Source: Arthrobacter sp. NIO-1057 (GTDB taxonomy: Bacteria > Actinomycetota > Actinomycetes > Actinomycetales > Micrococcaceae). From it: a DNA stretch of 64,000 nt. Under the pieces are notes generated by a model. The model did not search any database. It had not been told where the DNA came from and saw only the letters and a program-made list of their open reading frames with translations. Below, piece after piece: positions 27,112 through 35,059 of the stretch. The stretch is taken from positions 368,783-432,782 of the forward strand of contig NZ_FMAT01000003.1 of assembly GCF_900094805.1 (NCBI RefSeq), in the 5' to 3' direction. Each line of letters opens with the position of its first letter. Position 1 is the stretch's first letter. Position numbers and translations under genes: made by a program.

Positions 27112-29058
27112 TTAGCCCAGCAGGGGCTTTTGGCGTGCCTTGTGGTTGGTGTAGTTCTGGTAGGCCGTCTGGGTGCTTTCCAACTCGGCGACTTCGCTGA
27201 CCGGGACATCCCACCAGGACTCGCTCGATGGTGCATCGGCGTAGAGGTCCGATTCGATGTGGATCAGGATCGGGCCGGAGCCTTCAGGTGCCGCCTTGGC
27301 GGTGGCGATTGCTGCCGACAGGTCCTCGATGGCGTTTGGGCCCGGGGTGATCCGGATGACCTTCACGCCCAGGGATTCGGCGTTGGCGGCCAAATCTATC
27401 GGCAGGGTCTCGCCCTCGTCGAAGCTGTGGTTCTGCTCATCCAGGGTGCGGTATTTGGTGCCGAAGCGCTGGGAGCCCAGGGATTCGGAGAGCGCGCCGA
27501 TGGAGGCGTAGCCATGGTTCTGGATCAGCACGTGGATGACCTTGAGCCCTTCGGCTACCGCGGTAACCAGCTCGGTGTGCATCATCAGGTAGGAGCCATC
27601 ACCCACCATCACCACCACGTCGCGGTTCTCCTGCTCGCCGCGTTCGGCTTCGGCGCGCACCGCGCGCTTGATGCCCAGGCCGCCGGCGATCTCGTAGCCC
27701 ATGCAGGAGAAGCCGTATTCCACGTGGTAGCCGTAGGGGTCGGCAACCCGCCACATCTTGTGCAGGTCCCCGGGTAGCGAACCGGCGGCGCAGACCACCA
27801 CATCGCGGGGGTCCATGGCCTTGTTCACCGCGCCGATGATGGCGTTCTGGCTGACCAGCGGGGACAGGCGCTCGGCGAAGGCCTCATCCACGGTGGCATC
27901 CCAGCGCTGCTTCTCGGTGGCTGCCTGTACTTCCAGGGCCCCCTCGACGCGGTAGCCGGTCAGTGCTTCGCGCAGTGCGATCAATGCCTTGCGGGCGTCG
28001 GCCACCACCGGCAGCACGGTGCCGTGCTTGTAGGCATCCAGCGCCGCGACGTTGATGTTCACGAACTTCACGTCGGGGTTCTGGAAGGCGGTGCGGCTGG
28101 CGGTGGTGAAGTCCTCGTAGCGGGTGCCGATGCCGATGACCAGGTCGGCCTGTTCGGCCAGTGCGTTGGCGGCGGTGGTCCCGGTGGAGCCGATGGCGCC
28201 CAGCGAGTACTTCGAATCCCATGGCAGCACGCCCACGCCAGCTTGGGTGTTGCCCACCGGGATGCCGGTGGCTTCGCAGAATTCGGCCAGTTCCCCGGTG
28301 GCAAAGGCGTAGAGCACGCCACCGCCGGCGACGATCAGCGGGCGCTTGGCCGCACGGATCATCTTGGCTGCTTCGGCGATATCCTGGGCCTCTGGCTCGG
28401 GGCGGCGGATCTTCCAGTCGCGCTCGGCGAAGAATTCTTCCGGGAAGTCGAAGGCCTCGGCCTGCACATCCTGTGGCAGCGAGATGGTCACCGCTCCGGT
28501 TTCCGCCGGGTCGGTGAGCACGCGCAGCCCGTGGTGCAGGGCGCTGGCCAGCTGCTCCGGGCGGGTGACGCGGTCGAAGTACTTGGACAGCGGGCGGAAG
28601 GCATCATTCACGGTGATGTCGTAGCCATGCGGCATTTCGAGCTGCTGGAGCACCGGGTCGGCGGCGCGGGTTGCGAAGGTATCGGAGGGCAGCAGCAATA
28701 CCGGCAGGCGGTTGGCCGTGGCCAGCGCGGCGCCGGTGAGCAGGTTGGAGGAGCCCGGGCCGATGGAGGTGGAGACCGCGTAGGTGGCACGGCGGCGAGT
28801 GTGCCGCGCGTAGGCGACGGCCTGGTGCGACTGGGCCTGCTCGTTGCGGCCCTGGTAGTAAGGCATCAGGCTTGGGTCCTTGGCCTGCCACTGCTTCAGC
28901 GCCTGGCCTACGCCTGCGACATTGCCGTGGCCGAAGATGCCGAACATGCCCGGGATCAGTCGTTCACGGTACTGGGTTCCGCCGATGGAATCCACCGTGT
29001 ACTGGCGGCCGAGGAATTCCACAACCGCCTGGGCGACGGTCATTGTGCGTGTAGTCAT
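27112..29058 (-). CDS. iolD: 3D-(3,5/4)-trihydroxycyclohexane-1,2-dione acylhydrolase
   Basis: 648-residue thiamine-diphosphate enzyme that opens the inositol-derived ring to 5-deoxy-glucuronate. It has the three-domain ThDP layout: N-terminal GMFGIFGHGNVAGVG and RNEQAQSHQAVAYA (activating glutamate), a central nucleotide-like domain (PLIVAGGGVLYA), and a C-terminal ThDP/Mg motif beginning GDGSYLMMHTEL. Length is normal for the family. ATG at 29056-29058; a second ATG five codons later (29043) is also possible. It lies 15 bp after the aldolase gene. Confidence 0.95.
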   Translation of the reverse strand: MTTRTMTVAQAVVEFLGRQYTVDSIGGTQYRERLIPGMFGIFGHGNVAGVGQALKQWQAKDPSLMPYYQGRNEQAQSHQAVAYARHTRRRATYAVSTSIGPGSSNLLTGAALATANRLPVLLLPSDTFATRAADPVLQQLEMPHGYDITVNDAFRPLSKYFDRVTRPEQLASALHHGLRVLTDPAETGAVTISLPQDVQAEAFDFPEEFFAERDWKIRRPEPEAQDIAEAAKMIRAAKRPLIVAGGGVLYAFATGELAEFCEATGIPVGNTQAGVGVLPWDSKYSLGAIGSTGTTAANALAEQADLVIGIGTRYEDFTTASRTAFQNPDVKFVNINVAALDAYKHGTVLPVVADARKALIALREALTGYRVEGALEVQAATEKQRWDATVDEAFAERLSPLVSQNAIIGAVNKAMDPRDVVVCAAGSLPGDLHKMWRVADPYGYHVEYGFSCMGYEIAGGLGIKRAVRAEAERGEQENRDVVVMVGDGSYLMMHTELVTAVAEGLKVIHVLIQNHGYASIGALSESLGSQRFGTKYRTLDEQNHSFDEGETLPIDLAANAESLGVKVIRITPGPNAIEDLSAAIATAKAAPEGSGPILIHIESDLYADAPSSESWWDVPVSEVAELESTQTAYQNYTNHKARQKPLLG

Positions 29059-29073
29059 CGAGCTTTGTCCTTC

Positions 29074-30003
29074 TCAGCTTCGTGCCGGTGCGGTGGTGTT
29101 CAGTAGCGATGCGGCGGTGGCCACGGCGGCGGCCACATCTTCGTCTTCGGGGTAGAGCAGGGTCCGTCCGACGGTCAGCCCCTGCACTCCGGGCAAGGCC
29201 AGGGCGGCCTGCCAGGAGGAGAAAACCTCGTCCGAGCTGCCAGCCGGGTCCCCGCCGAGCAAGACCGTAGGCAGGGTGGTGGCGGCCATGACCCGTTCCA
29301 TTTCCTGCACCACGGGGATCTTCAGCCAGGTGTAGGCGCTGGATTCGCCCAGTCCGGCGGCGATGCCCATGGACTTGATGACCGCGTCGGGACGCAGGTC
29401 GTTGACGACCTTGCCCTCGACCCGCTTGGAGATGAAGGGTTCGACCATGGCGACCAGCTGGTGCCGGGCCAAATCGGAGACGGCATCCGCGGTGGCCTGC
29501 AGGGTTTTGACGGTGTCCGGGTCCTCGTAGCTGATCCGGGTGAGCATCTTGCCGCCGTCGGCGCCCAAGGCGGCCAGGGCGGAGGCGGTGTGCCCGGTGA
29601 AGCGGTCGTCGATCTCGTTGACCAGGCCGGTCAGGCCGCCACGGTTCATCGATCCGAAGACCAGCTTGCCTTCCAGCGCCCCGAGCAACAGCAGGTCATC
29701 GAGGATATCCGGGGATGCGAGCACGCCGTCGCAGGCCGGGTTCTGCAGGGCGATCTGCAGCCGGTCCAGCAGCTGGCGGCGGTCGGCCATGGCGGTGGCG
29801 CGCTTGCCTACCGACAGGGCGCCGCGGGCCGGGTGGTCGGCGGCAATGATGAAGTTCTGGCGTCCCAGCACCGGTCCAGCATGCTTCTGGCGGGCGGCTG
29901 CGGCGCGCTGCACCGATGCCGGGTCTTCCAGGCGCTGCCGGGTGATGGATTCATAGCGGCGCGGGTCTTCGCGATCCACGCTCAGCTCGGTTGCCTGTTT
30001 CAT
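29074..30003 (-). CDS. Cgl0159-family (beta/alpha)8 aldolase, probable iolJ-equivalent
   Basis: 309-residue TIM-barrel protein with the family features FIIAADHPARGALSVG, MNRGGLTG, DGGKMLTRI, WLKIPVV and VLLGGDPAGSSDE, a Lys/Asp pattern of DeoC/FbaB-like class I aldolases. Proteins of this family replace the class II aldolase IolJ in actinobacterial inositol clusters, so it probably splits 6-phospho-5-dehydro-2-deoxy-gluconate into dihydroxyacetone phosphate and malonic semialdehyde. No other IolJ candidate exists in the window. Its ATG lies 2 bases after the iolC stop, so the two are tightly coupled. Confidence 0.86.
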   Translation of the reverse strand: MKQATELSVDREDPRRYESITRQRLEDPASVQRAAAARQKHAGPVLGRQNFIIAADHPARGALSVGKRATAMADRRQLLDRLQIALQNPACDGVLASPDILDDLLLLGALEGKLVFGSMNRGGLTGLVNEIDDRFTGHTASALAALGADGGKMLTRISYEDPDTVKTLQATADAVSDLARHQLVAMVEPFISKRVEGKVVNDLRPDAVIKSMGIAAGLGESSAYTWLKIPVVQEMERVMAATTLPTVLLGGDPAGSSDEVFSSWQAALALPGVQGLTVGRTLLYPEDEDVAAAVATAASLLNTTAPARS

Positions 30004-30005
30004 TC

Positions 30006-30998
30006 TTAGACCAGGTCTTTCTGGGAGGCGGGAACGGTGCGGCCGCGCTGTGCCAACAGGTCATTGACTTCTTCGGGGGTCGGCATCGCATCGGAGCAGG
30101 CGACCTTGGAGGCAACGATGGCACCGGCAGCGTTGGCGTAATCCAATACCTGTTCCAGGGGCCAGCCGGAGAGTAGCCCGTGGCAGAAGGCTCCACCGAA
30201 GGAGTCCCCTGCACCCAAACCATTGGCGGTCTGCACCGGAACCGGCGCGGAGACCACGCGTTCGGTACGGGTCTTGGCCATCACGCCTTCGGGACCTAGT
30301 TTGACGACGGCGATCTGCACTCCGGCGTCCAAGAGTCGGTCGGCCTGCTCGTCGGGGGTTCCTTCACCCACGGCGACGGTGCACTCAGTGTCATTGCCAA
30401 TGGCGACGGTGGCTGAGGCGAGGGCCGCGGTGACCTGTTCACGGGCCTGTTCTACCGAATCCCAAAACATCGGGCGGTAATCCAGGTCCAGGATGGTGAA
30501 CTGGCCTTCGGTCAGTGAGCTGGTTGGGCGAGCGTCATAGGCTGCCAGTTGTGCGCTGCGTGAAGGTTCACGGCTCAGGCCGGTGACGGTGCTCCAGAAG
30601 ATCTTGGAGTTCTTGACGGCATCGAGGTCGATGTCGCTGGTGTTGATATTCCAGTCCGGGGCCATGGGGAAGCGTCCGTAGAAGTAGAGCGGGAAGTCAT
30701 CGGGTGGCAGGATGGCGCAGAAGGTGACCGGGGTCTGCAGGCTGGCGTCGCGGGTTACCTGCGTGCGGTCCACGTTGTAGCGGTCCAGCTCGCGTTCCAG
30801 GAAGGTACCGAAGTCGTCGTCGCCGACCTTGGTGATCACGCCGGCCTCGCGTCCGTGGCGGGCCGCTGCTACTGCGACGTTGGTGGCGGAGCCGCCGAGG
30901 TACTTGCCGAAGGAGTTCACGTCGGCCAGGGATACGCCGATGTCGTTCGGGTACACATCAACGCTGATGCGTCCGAGGGTGAGTACGTCGTAAGTCAC
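30006..30998 (-). CDS. iolC: 5-dehydro-2-deoxygluconokinase
   Basis: 330-residue PfkB-family sugar kinase acting after IolB. N-terminal VLTLGRISVDVYPNDIG and the substrate motif FGKYLGGSATNVAVAAARHG (30-49); C-terminal catalytic signature GLGAGDSFGGAF at 261-272 with the base Asp265. The start is a GTG (30996-30998) with GAAAGGA about 11 bases upstream, slightly distant. First gene of the core iol operon; IolR-like boxes lie upstream at 31107 and 31217. Confidence 0.94.
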   Translation of the reverse strand: MTYDVLTLGRISVDVYPNDIGVSLADVNSFGKYLGGSATNVAVAAARHGREAGVITKVGDDDFGTFLERELDRYNVDRTQVTRDASLQTPVTFCAILPPDDFPLYFYGRFPMAPDWNINTSDIDLDAVKNSKIFWSTVTGLSREPSRSAQLAAYDARPTSSLTEGQFTILDLDYRPMFWDSVEQAREQVTAALASATVAIGNDTECTVAVGEGTPDEQADRLLDAGVQIAVVKLGPEGVMAKTRTERVVSAPVPVQTANGLGAGDSFGGAFCHGLLSGWPLEQVLDYANAAGAIVASKVACSDAMPTPEEVNDLLAQRGRTVPASQKDLV

Positions 30999-31106
30999 GC
31001 GGATCGACGTCCTTTCGAGTCAGAAGTTCAGGGATCGGCCAGCTGCCGACAGTGTGAACGGTGCCACAGGAAATACTTTGCACCATGGATCTGGCCCTGT
31101 CAAAGG

Positions 31107-31120
31107 TTTGTACTGACATA
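31107..31120 (+). promoter_or_regulatory. IolR-like box upstream of iolC
   Basis: TTTGTACTGACATA, sharing TTTGTACTGACA with the box at 7214-7226 and one base away from the exact TGTCCTGACA core. It lies 109 bases upstream of the iolC start codon. Probable operator for the core iol operon. Confidence 0.55.
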
Positions 31121-31313
31121 TTTACAACATGAGTAACATGGTGGGTGTAAATCGGCGGAAAATCAGGGTTTTCCATCCGTTGTTGATACTGAAAATTTAA
31201 AAATTTCTCGATACTATGTCCTGACTTTATGACTTGATCGGCGAAGCTTCCGGAGAAGCAAGCAGTCTGGATCTCGCATACTCGACTCCTTGTTCACTCG
31301 TGGAGACAATAGT

Positions 31314-31374
31314 GCATTTTGTATAGTTCAGGCACTGCATTTTGTATAGTTCCGACGATGATTTTTGTATAGTT
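31314..31374 (+). repeat. Three 15-base direct repeats with exact 23-bp period
   Basis: GCATTTTGTATAGTT at 31314-31328 and again at 31337-31351, and GATTTTTGTATAGTT at 31360-31374, so the starts are exactly 23 bases apart with unrelated 8-base spacers. The array ends 29 bases before the ATPase start codon. Each copy includes TATAGT, which resembles a -10 box. It could be a set of operators or binding sites on one helix face, or tandem promoters. Confidence 0.9.
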
Positions 31375-31403
31375 ACTTGCCTTCCCATAGGTATAGCGGG
31401 CAT

Positions 31404-32657
31404 ATGGAATACCTCCCCCGAAGCATAGATTTTCAGCTCGATGACCTGATGCCTTTCGAAGCGGCGGTGGCAATTGATGGCCCCAAAGGCGTTGGCAAGA
31501 CAGCAACGGCATCGCGTCGCGCGCAGAAGATTTGGCGAGTCGACAATCCCGCGGAGCGTGCCGTACTAGAAGCAGACCCATACTTCGCCGACGCGCCTGA
31601 TGGAACCTTGCTGATCGATGAATGGCAGCACCATCCAGACGTATGGAATTCGGTGCGGCGTCTGGTGGACGATAGTGCGCCAGCAGGCCGCTTTCTACTC
31701 ACGGGAAGCGCCTCGCCCATTACGGGAATAGGGACACACTCAGGTGCTGGGCGCATTGCTTCAGCTCGGATGCGCCCAATGGCCTTTTACGAACGCGGAT
31801 ACCTGGAACCAACCGTCAGCCTCAAGTCCCTTATAGAAGGAACTACGGTGAAAATTAGTGGCTCGTCACCGCTGACAGTTGCAAGTTACTTTCAGGCCAT
31901 CACCAAGAGTGGCTTTCCCGGCATATATGGACTCACGGAGCGGCCAGCACAAACTCGCCTGGACACCTACCTTCAACGAATCATCGACCGCGATCTACCC
32001 GAGGCAGGCTTGTCCCTACGAAAGCCACTTCTACTCAGGCGATGGATGTCTGCATACGCTGCGGCGTCGTCAACGCCAACTGCGTATTCCCACATCCTCG
32101 ACTCCACAACCTCGGGAGAAGGAACACAACCTTCCAGAGCGACTACGGAGAACTATCGCGAACACCTTGCACAGATCTGGCTTCTGGATCCACTGCCCGC
32201 ATGGGAACCGTCCTTTGGAAATCCTTTTAAGCGCCAGAAATACGCTCCAAAACACCACTTTGCGGATCCAGCTCTGGCAGCAAGGCTCCTCGGGCTTACA
32301 TCGAAGTCGCTCGCAGATCGACGCGGAGCTCCGATGGCTGGACCACTGCTCGAATCGCTAGCCACCCTTACTGTGCGGGTCGCTGCAGAGGCTATCGGCG
32401 CCAAGGTTGGCCACCTGCGAACGTCGTCCGGCGACCATGAAGTTGATCTCGTGGTCGAAGGATTTGATGGCGAAGTACTCGCCCTCGAAGTTAAACTGTC
32501 AGCTCACGTAGATAACAAGGATGTCCGGCATCTTCTCTGGTTACGAGACCAGCTGCCAGACCAAGTAAACAACGTAGCAGTGCTCTACACCGGAACCGAG
32601 GCTTATCAACGTCAAGACGGAGTCGCAGTCATTCCACTTTCCTTACTTGGCCTCTGA
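31404..32657 (+). CDS. AAA ATPase with DUF4143 domain
   Basis: 417-residue protein of the AAA_14/DUF4143 family, whose cellular role is not established. Walker A is DGPKGVGKTATA (about 24-35), Walker B TLLIDEWQ (about 68-75), and the sensor segment FLLTGSAS follows. The C-terminal DUF4143 part ends with HEVDLVVEG and LALEVKLSA, resembling a nuclease-like (PD-(D/E)XK-type) core. It stands alone, with no partner gene, between inositol modules, and its codon use looks less GC-biased than that of its neighbours, suggesting acquisition. The ATG at 31404 is preceded by no strong ribosome site; the frame is open 13 codons farther up into the third repeat. Confidence 0.85.
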   Translation: MEYLPRSIDFQLDDLMPFEAAVAIDGPKGVGKTATASRRAQKIWRVDNPAERAVLEADPYFADAPDGTLLIDEWQHHPDVWNSVRRLVDDSAPAGRFLLTGSASPITGIGTHSGAGRIASARMRPMAFYERGYLEPTVSLKSLIEGTTVKISGSSPLTVASYFQAITKSGFPGIYGLTERPAQTRLDTYLQRIIDRDLPEAGLSLRKPLLLRRWMSAYAAASSTPTAYSHILDSTTSGEGTQPSRATTENYREHLAQIWLLDPLPAWEPSFGNPFKRQKYAPKHHFADPALAARLLGLTSKSLADRRGAPMAGPLLESLATLTVRVAAEAIGAKVGHLRTSSGDHEVDLVVEGFDGEVLALEVKLSAHVDNKDVRHLLWLRDQLPDQVNNVAVLYTGTEAYQRQDGVAVIPLSLLGL

Positions 32658-32761
32658 CGTACCTCAAGCCGCTCACCCTAGGTCAGCAACGAGTTCGACC
32701 ACGCCCAAACATACAACGCGCTAGGCTCTTAAGAAAACATCCATGACACCTTGGAGGAACC

Positions 32762-33769
32762 ATGGCCGCAGAACGCCGTCGAGCAACCATTTATGACGTT
32801 GCCCAGGCCGCCGGCGTTTCCAAGTCACTGGTATCCCTGGTGCTGCGTGACTCCCCCAGCGTCTCCGCCCCGCGCCGGGCGGCAGTGCTGGCGGCTATCA
32901 AGGAATTGGACTACCGCCCCAGCCAGGCCGCTACCGCATTGGCCGGCGGCACCAGCCAAACCGTTGGCGTGGTCATCGATGACTACACCAACACCTGGTT
33001 CGTGGAACTGCTGCGCGGCCTGCAGGAGGGACTGGCCAGCGCAGGTTTGCGGATCGCCGTCTCCGACCGTTCGCTCAACACCCATATCGAATCGGACCCG
33101 CTGGACGGCTTTTTGAGCACTCGGGTCGAAGCCTTGGTCTTGGCCACTGAGCCCACCGAGGCCATGCGCTTTTCCTCGCAGATCCCGGTCATCATCGCCG
33201 GCAATCGCGCCACCGAAGTTCCCGGCGCGGATATAACTTCGAGCGATGACCGGCTCGGCGCCCGCCGGGCCATCGAGCACCTGATCTCGCTGGGACACAC
33301 GCAGATCGGCCATATCGCCGGTGGCGGCGGAGCCTCGATGCAGCGCATCGCCGGCTACCAGGACGCGATGAAGGCCGCGGGGCTCACGGAACGCATCGTC
33401 ACGGTCAGCGAACTGACCACCGAGGACATCGGCTATCAGTGCACGCGCCAGCTGCTGGGCGAAGCTCCGGAAACCACGGCCATCCTGGCCGGCAATGACT
33501 CCATGGCGATGGGAGCCCTGGGAGCTGCCCAGGAAGCAGGCCTGCTGGTGCCCAAGGATCTATCAATCATCGGCTACGACAACTCCCCGCTCTCCGACAC
33601 CCACTTGCTGCAGCTGACCACGGTTGACAGCCGCAACCATGCGCTTGGACTGCACGCGGCCGAGCAGGTGCTCTCCCGGCTCGCAGACCCTGAACGCACT
33701 GCTCAGCGGGTACTTCTGGAGCCCTTGCTGATCGAGCGCAGCACCTGCGCACCCGTGTGCAACGCCTGA
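32762..33769 (+). CDS. LacI-family transcriptional regulator
   Basis: 335-residue repressor with helix-turn-helix TIYDVAQAAGVSKSLVSLVLRD at about residues 8-29 and a sensor domain with IIGYDNSPLSDTHLLQLTTVDS. ATG at 32762 after GGAGGAACC. It is followed on the same strand by a dehydrogenase/isomerase pair whose promoter contains a perfect 18-bp palindrome, the probable target. Similar in sequence style to the regulator at 12518-13531, and the operators of the two (TTTTGGAGCGCTCCAAAA here, TTTGGAACGTTCCAAA there) are also alike. Confidence 0.88.
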   Translation: MAAERRRATIYDVAQAAGVSKSLVSLVLRDSPSVSAPRRAAVLAAIKELDYRPSQAATALAGGTSQTVGVVIDDYTNTWFVELLRGLQEGLASAGLRIAVSDRSLNTHIESDPLDGFLSTRVEALVLATEPTEAMRFSSQIPVIIAGNRATEVPGADITSSDDRLGARRAIEHLISLGHTQIGHIAGGGGASMQRIAGYQDAMKAAGLTERIVTVSELTTEDIGYQCTRQLLGEAPETTAILAGNDSMAMGALGAAQEAGLLVPKDLSIIGYDNSPLSDTHLLQLTTVDSRNHALGLHAAEQVLSRLADPERTAQRVLLEPLLIERSTCAPVCNA

Positions 33770-33835
33770 TTTCCACCGCCGCAAAGCTTTCTTCCCTTCA
33801 CCCCTTGACCCTGGTCTGAAATCAGCTTTACACTT

Positions 33836-33853
33836 TTTTGGAGCGCTCCAAAA
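33836..33853. promoter_or_regulatory. LacI-type operator
   Basis: Perfect 18-bp palindrome TTTTGGAGCGCTCCAAAA, followed at once by a further half-site (TATTCCAAAA). It lies 34 bases upstream of the dehydrogenase GTG start and after the LacI gene. Confidence 0.82.
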
Positions 33854-33886
33854 TATTCCAAAACACACATTCCCAGGAGAATTCCC

Positions 33887-35059
33887 GTGGCAAAAAGCAT
33901 CGGCATCGCCGTCATCGGCGCCGGCATGGCCGGACTGTCCCACATCGCCGGATACCGCACCGCACCCACTTTGTATAACCCGGATCTGCCACCACTGCGC
34001 TACGTTGCGGTGGCCGACGTGAACACCCAACTCGCAGCAAAAGTGGCCAAACGCTACGGCTACGAAAAGGCCTTGGGTTCATGGCAGGAAGTCGCCGCCG
34101 ACCCCGACATCGACGTGGTTTCCGTAGTGATCGCCAACCGTTTCCACCGCGAGGCAGTAGAGGGACTGCTGGCTGCCGGCAAGCACGTATTGTGCGAAAA
34201 GCCCTTGGCTGACACCCTCCAAGAAGCCGAAGCCATGGCCGACGCCGCGAGCAAAGCCCAGTCCATCGCCCGGGTCGGATTCACCTTCCGCCGCACCCCC
34301 GGCATCGCCGCCATCCGCGATCTGATCACCGACGGCACCCTGGGCAAGGTCCTGCACTTCTCGGGCCGCTACTGGACCGACTACGGTCACAACCCGCAGG
34401 CCCCGATGAGCTGGCGCTTCAAGGGCGCCCCGGGCTCGGGCGCCCTGGCCGATGTAGGCAGCCACCTCGCCTACGTCGCAGAATTCCTGGCTGGCGAGAT
34501 CACCGCGGTCAGCGGCGGCCAGCTGAGCACCAGCATCACCGAACGCTACCTGCCCGCCGGAGCCGTCACCGGACACAATCTCGTGGAGCTCAGCGACGAG
34601 TCGGAGCCCGTAGAAAATGATGACTACGCGGCTTTCAACGTGCAGTTCCCTTCTGCTGCCGGCAGCTTGGAAGTCTCTCGCGTGGCCGCCGGCCACCCCA
34701 ATTCGCTGGCCTTCGAGGTGTTCTGCGAAAAAGGCGCAGCCCGCTTCAACCAGTTGCGCCCCGCCGAAATCCAGATCATGCTCACCGATGGCCCCGAAGC
34801 AACCAACGGCTATCGCACGGTGAACCTCGGCCCGGAACATGCCTACATCGGTGGCGGCCTGCCCATGGACGCTCCCGGTGTCGGCTTCGGACAGAATGAC
34901 GCTTTTGGCTACCAGGCCCGCGCGTTCCTTGACGAGGTGTGTGGCATTGAGGCTTCCCTGCCAGCCAACGCCACTTTCGAGGACGGCGTGCACAATATGA
35001 AAATCCTGCAGGCGGTTGTCCAGTCGGCCGCCAATGACGGAAAGAAGATCTCACTATGA
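33887..35059 (+). CDS. Gfo/Idh/MocA-family dehydrogenase
   Basis: 390-residue NAD(P)-dependent oxidoreductase of the longer sub-family also seen at 13552-14745. Rossmann segment IAVIGAGMAGLSHIAGYR, catalytic-lysine block LCEKPLADTLQEA, VGFTFRRTPGIAAIRDL, and MSWRFKGAPGSGALADVGSHLA near the active site. The GTG start at 33887 follows AGGAGAATTCCC. It overlaps the next isomerase gene by four bases (ATGA). With that isomerase and the LacI gene it forms a self-contained catabolic module; substrate unknown. Confidence 0.87.
   Translation: MAKSIGIAVIGAGMAGLSHIAGYRTAPTLYNPDLPPLRYVAVADVNTQLAAKVAKRYGYEKALGSWQEVAADPDIDVVSVVIANRFHREAVEGLLAAGKHVLCEKPLADTLQEAEAMADAASKAQSIARVGFTFRRTPGIAAIRDLITDGTLGKVLHFSGRYWTDYGHNPQAPMSWRFKGAPGSGALADVGSHLAYVAEFLAGEITAVSGGQLSTSITERYLPAGAVTGHNLVELSDESEPVENDDYAAFNVQFPSAAGSLEVSRVAAGHPNSLAFEVFCEKGAARFNQLRPAEIQIMLTDGPEATNGYRTVNLGPEHAYIGGGLPMDAPGVGFGQNDAFGYQARAFLDEVCGIEASLPANATFEDGVHNMKILQAVVQSAANDGKKISL

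Larger units (their letters stand above)
30999..31403. other. Divergent intergenic region: iol operon promoter and repeat array
   Basis: 405 bases, clearly AT-richer than the iol genes. The left part should hold the iolC promoter and has two IolR-like boxes (31107-31120; a weaker one, TGTCCTGACT, at 31217-31226). The right part holds three 15-base direct repeats before the DUF4143 ATPase gene. Confidence 0.6.

Noticed and set aside
25518..27200. Long rightward open frame (560 codons) opposite iolA
   Set aside because: Antisense shadow of the aldehyde dehydrogenase gene, which has all catalytic motifs on the minus strand.
28024..29106. Rightward open frame (360 codons) opposite iolD
   Set aside because: Antisense shadow; low-complexity Gly/Val/Ala translation and no ribosome site.
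31314..31374. Repeat array read as a small CRISPR
   Set aside because: Repeats are only 15 bases and spacers 8 bases, there are no cas genes, and the copies are at a promoter position.
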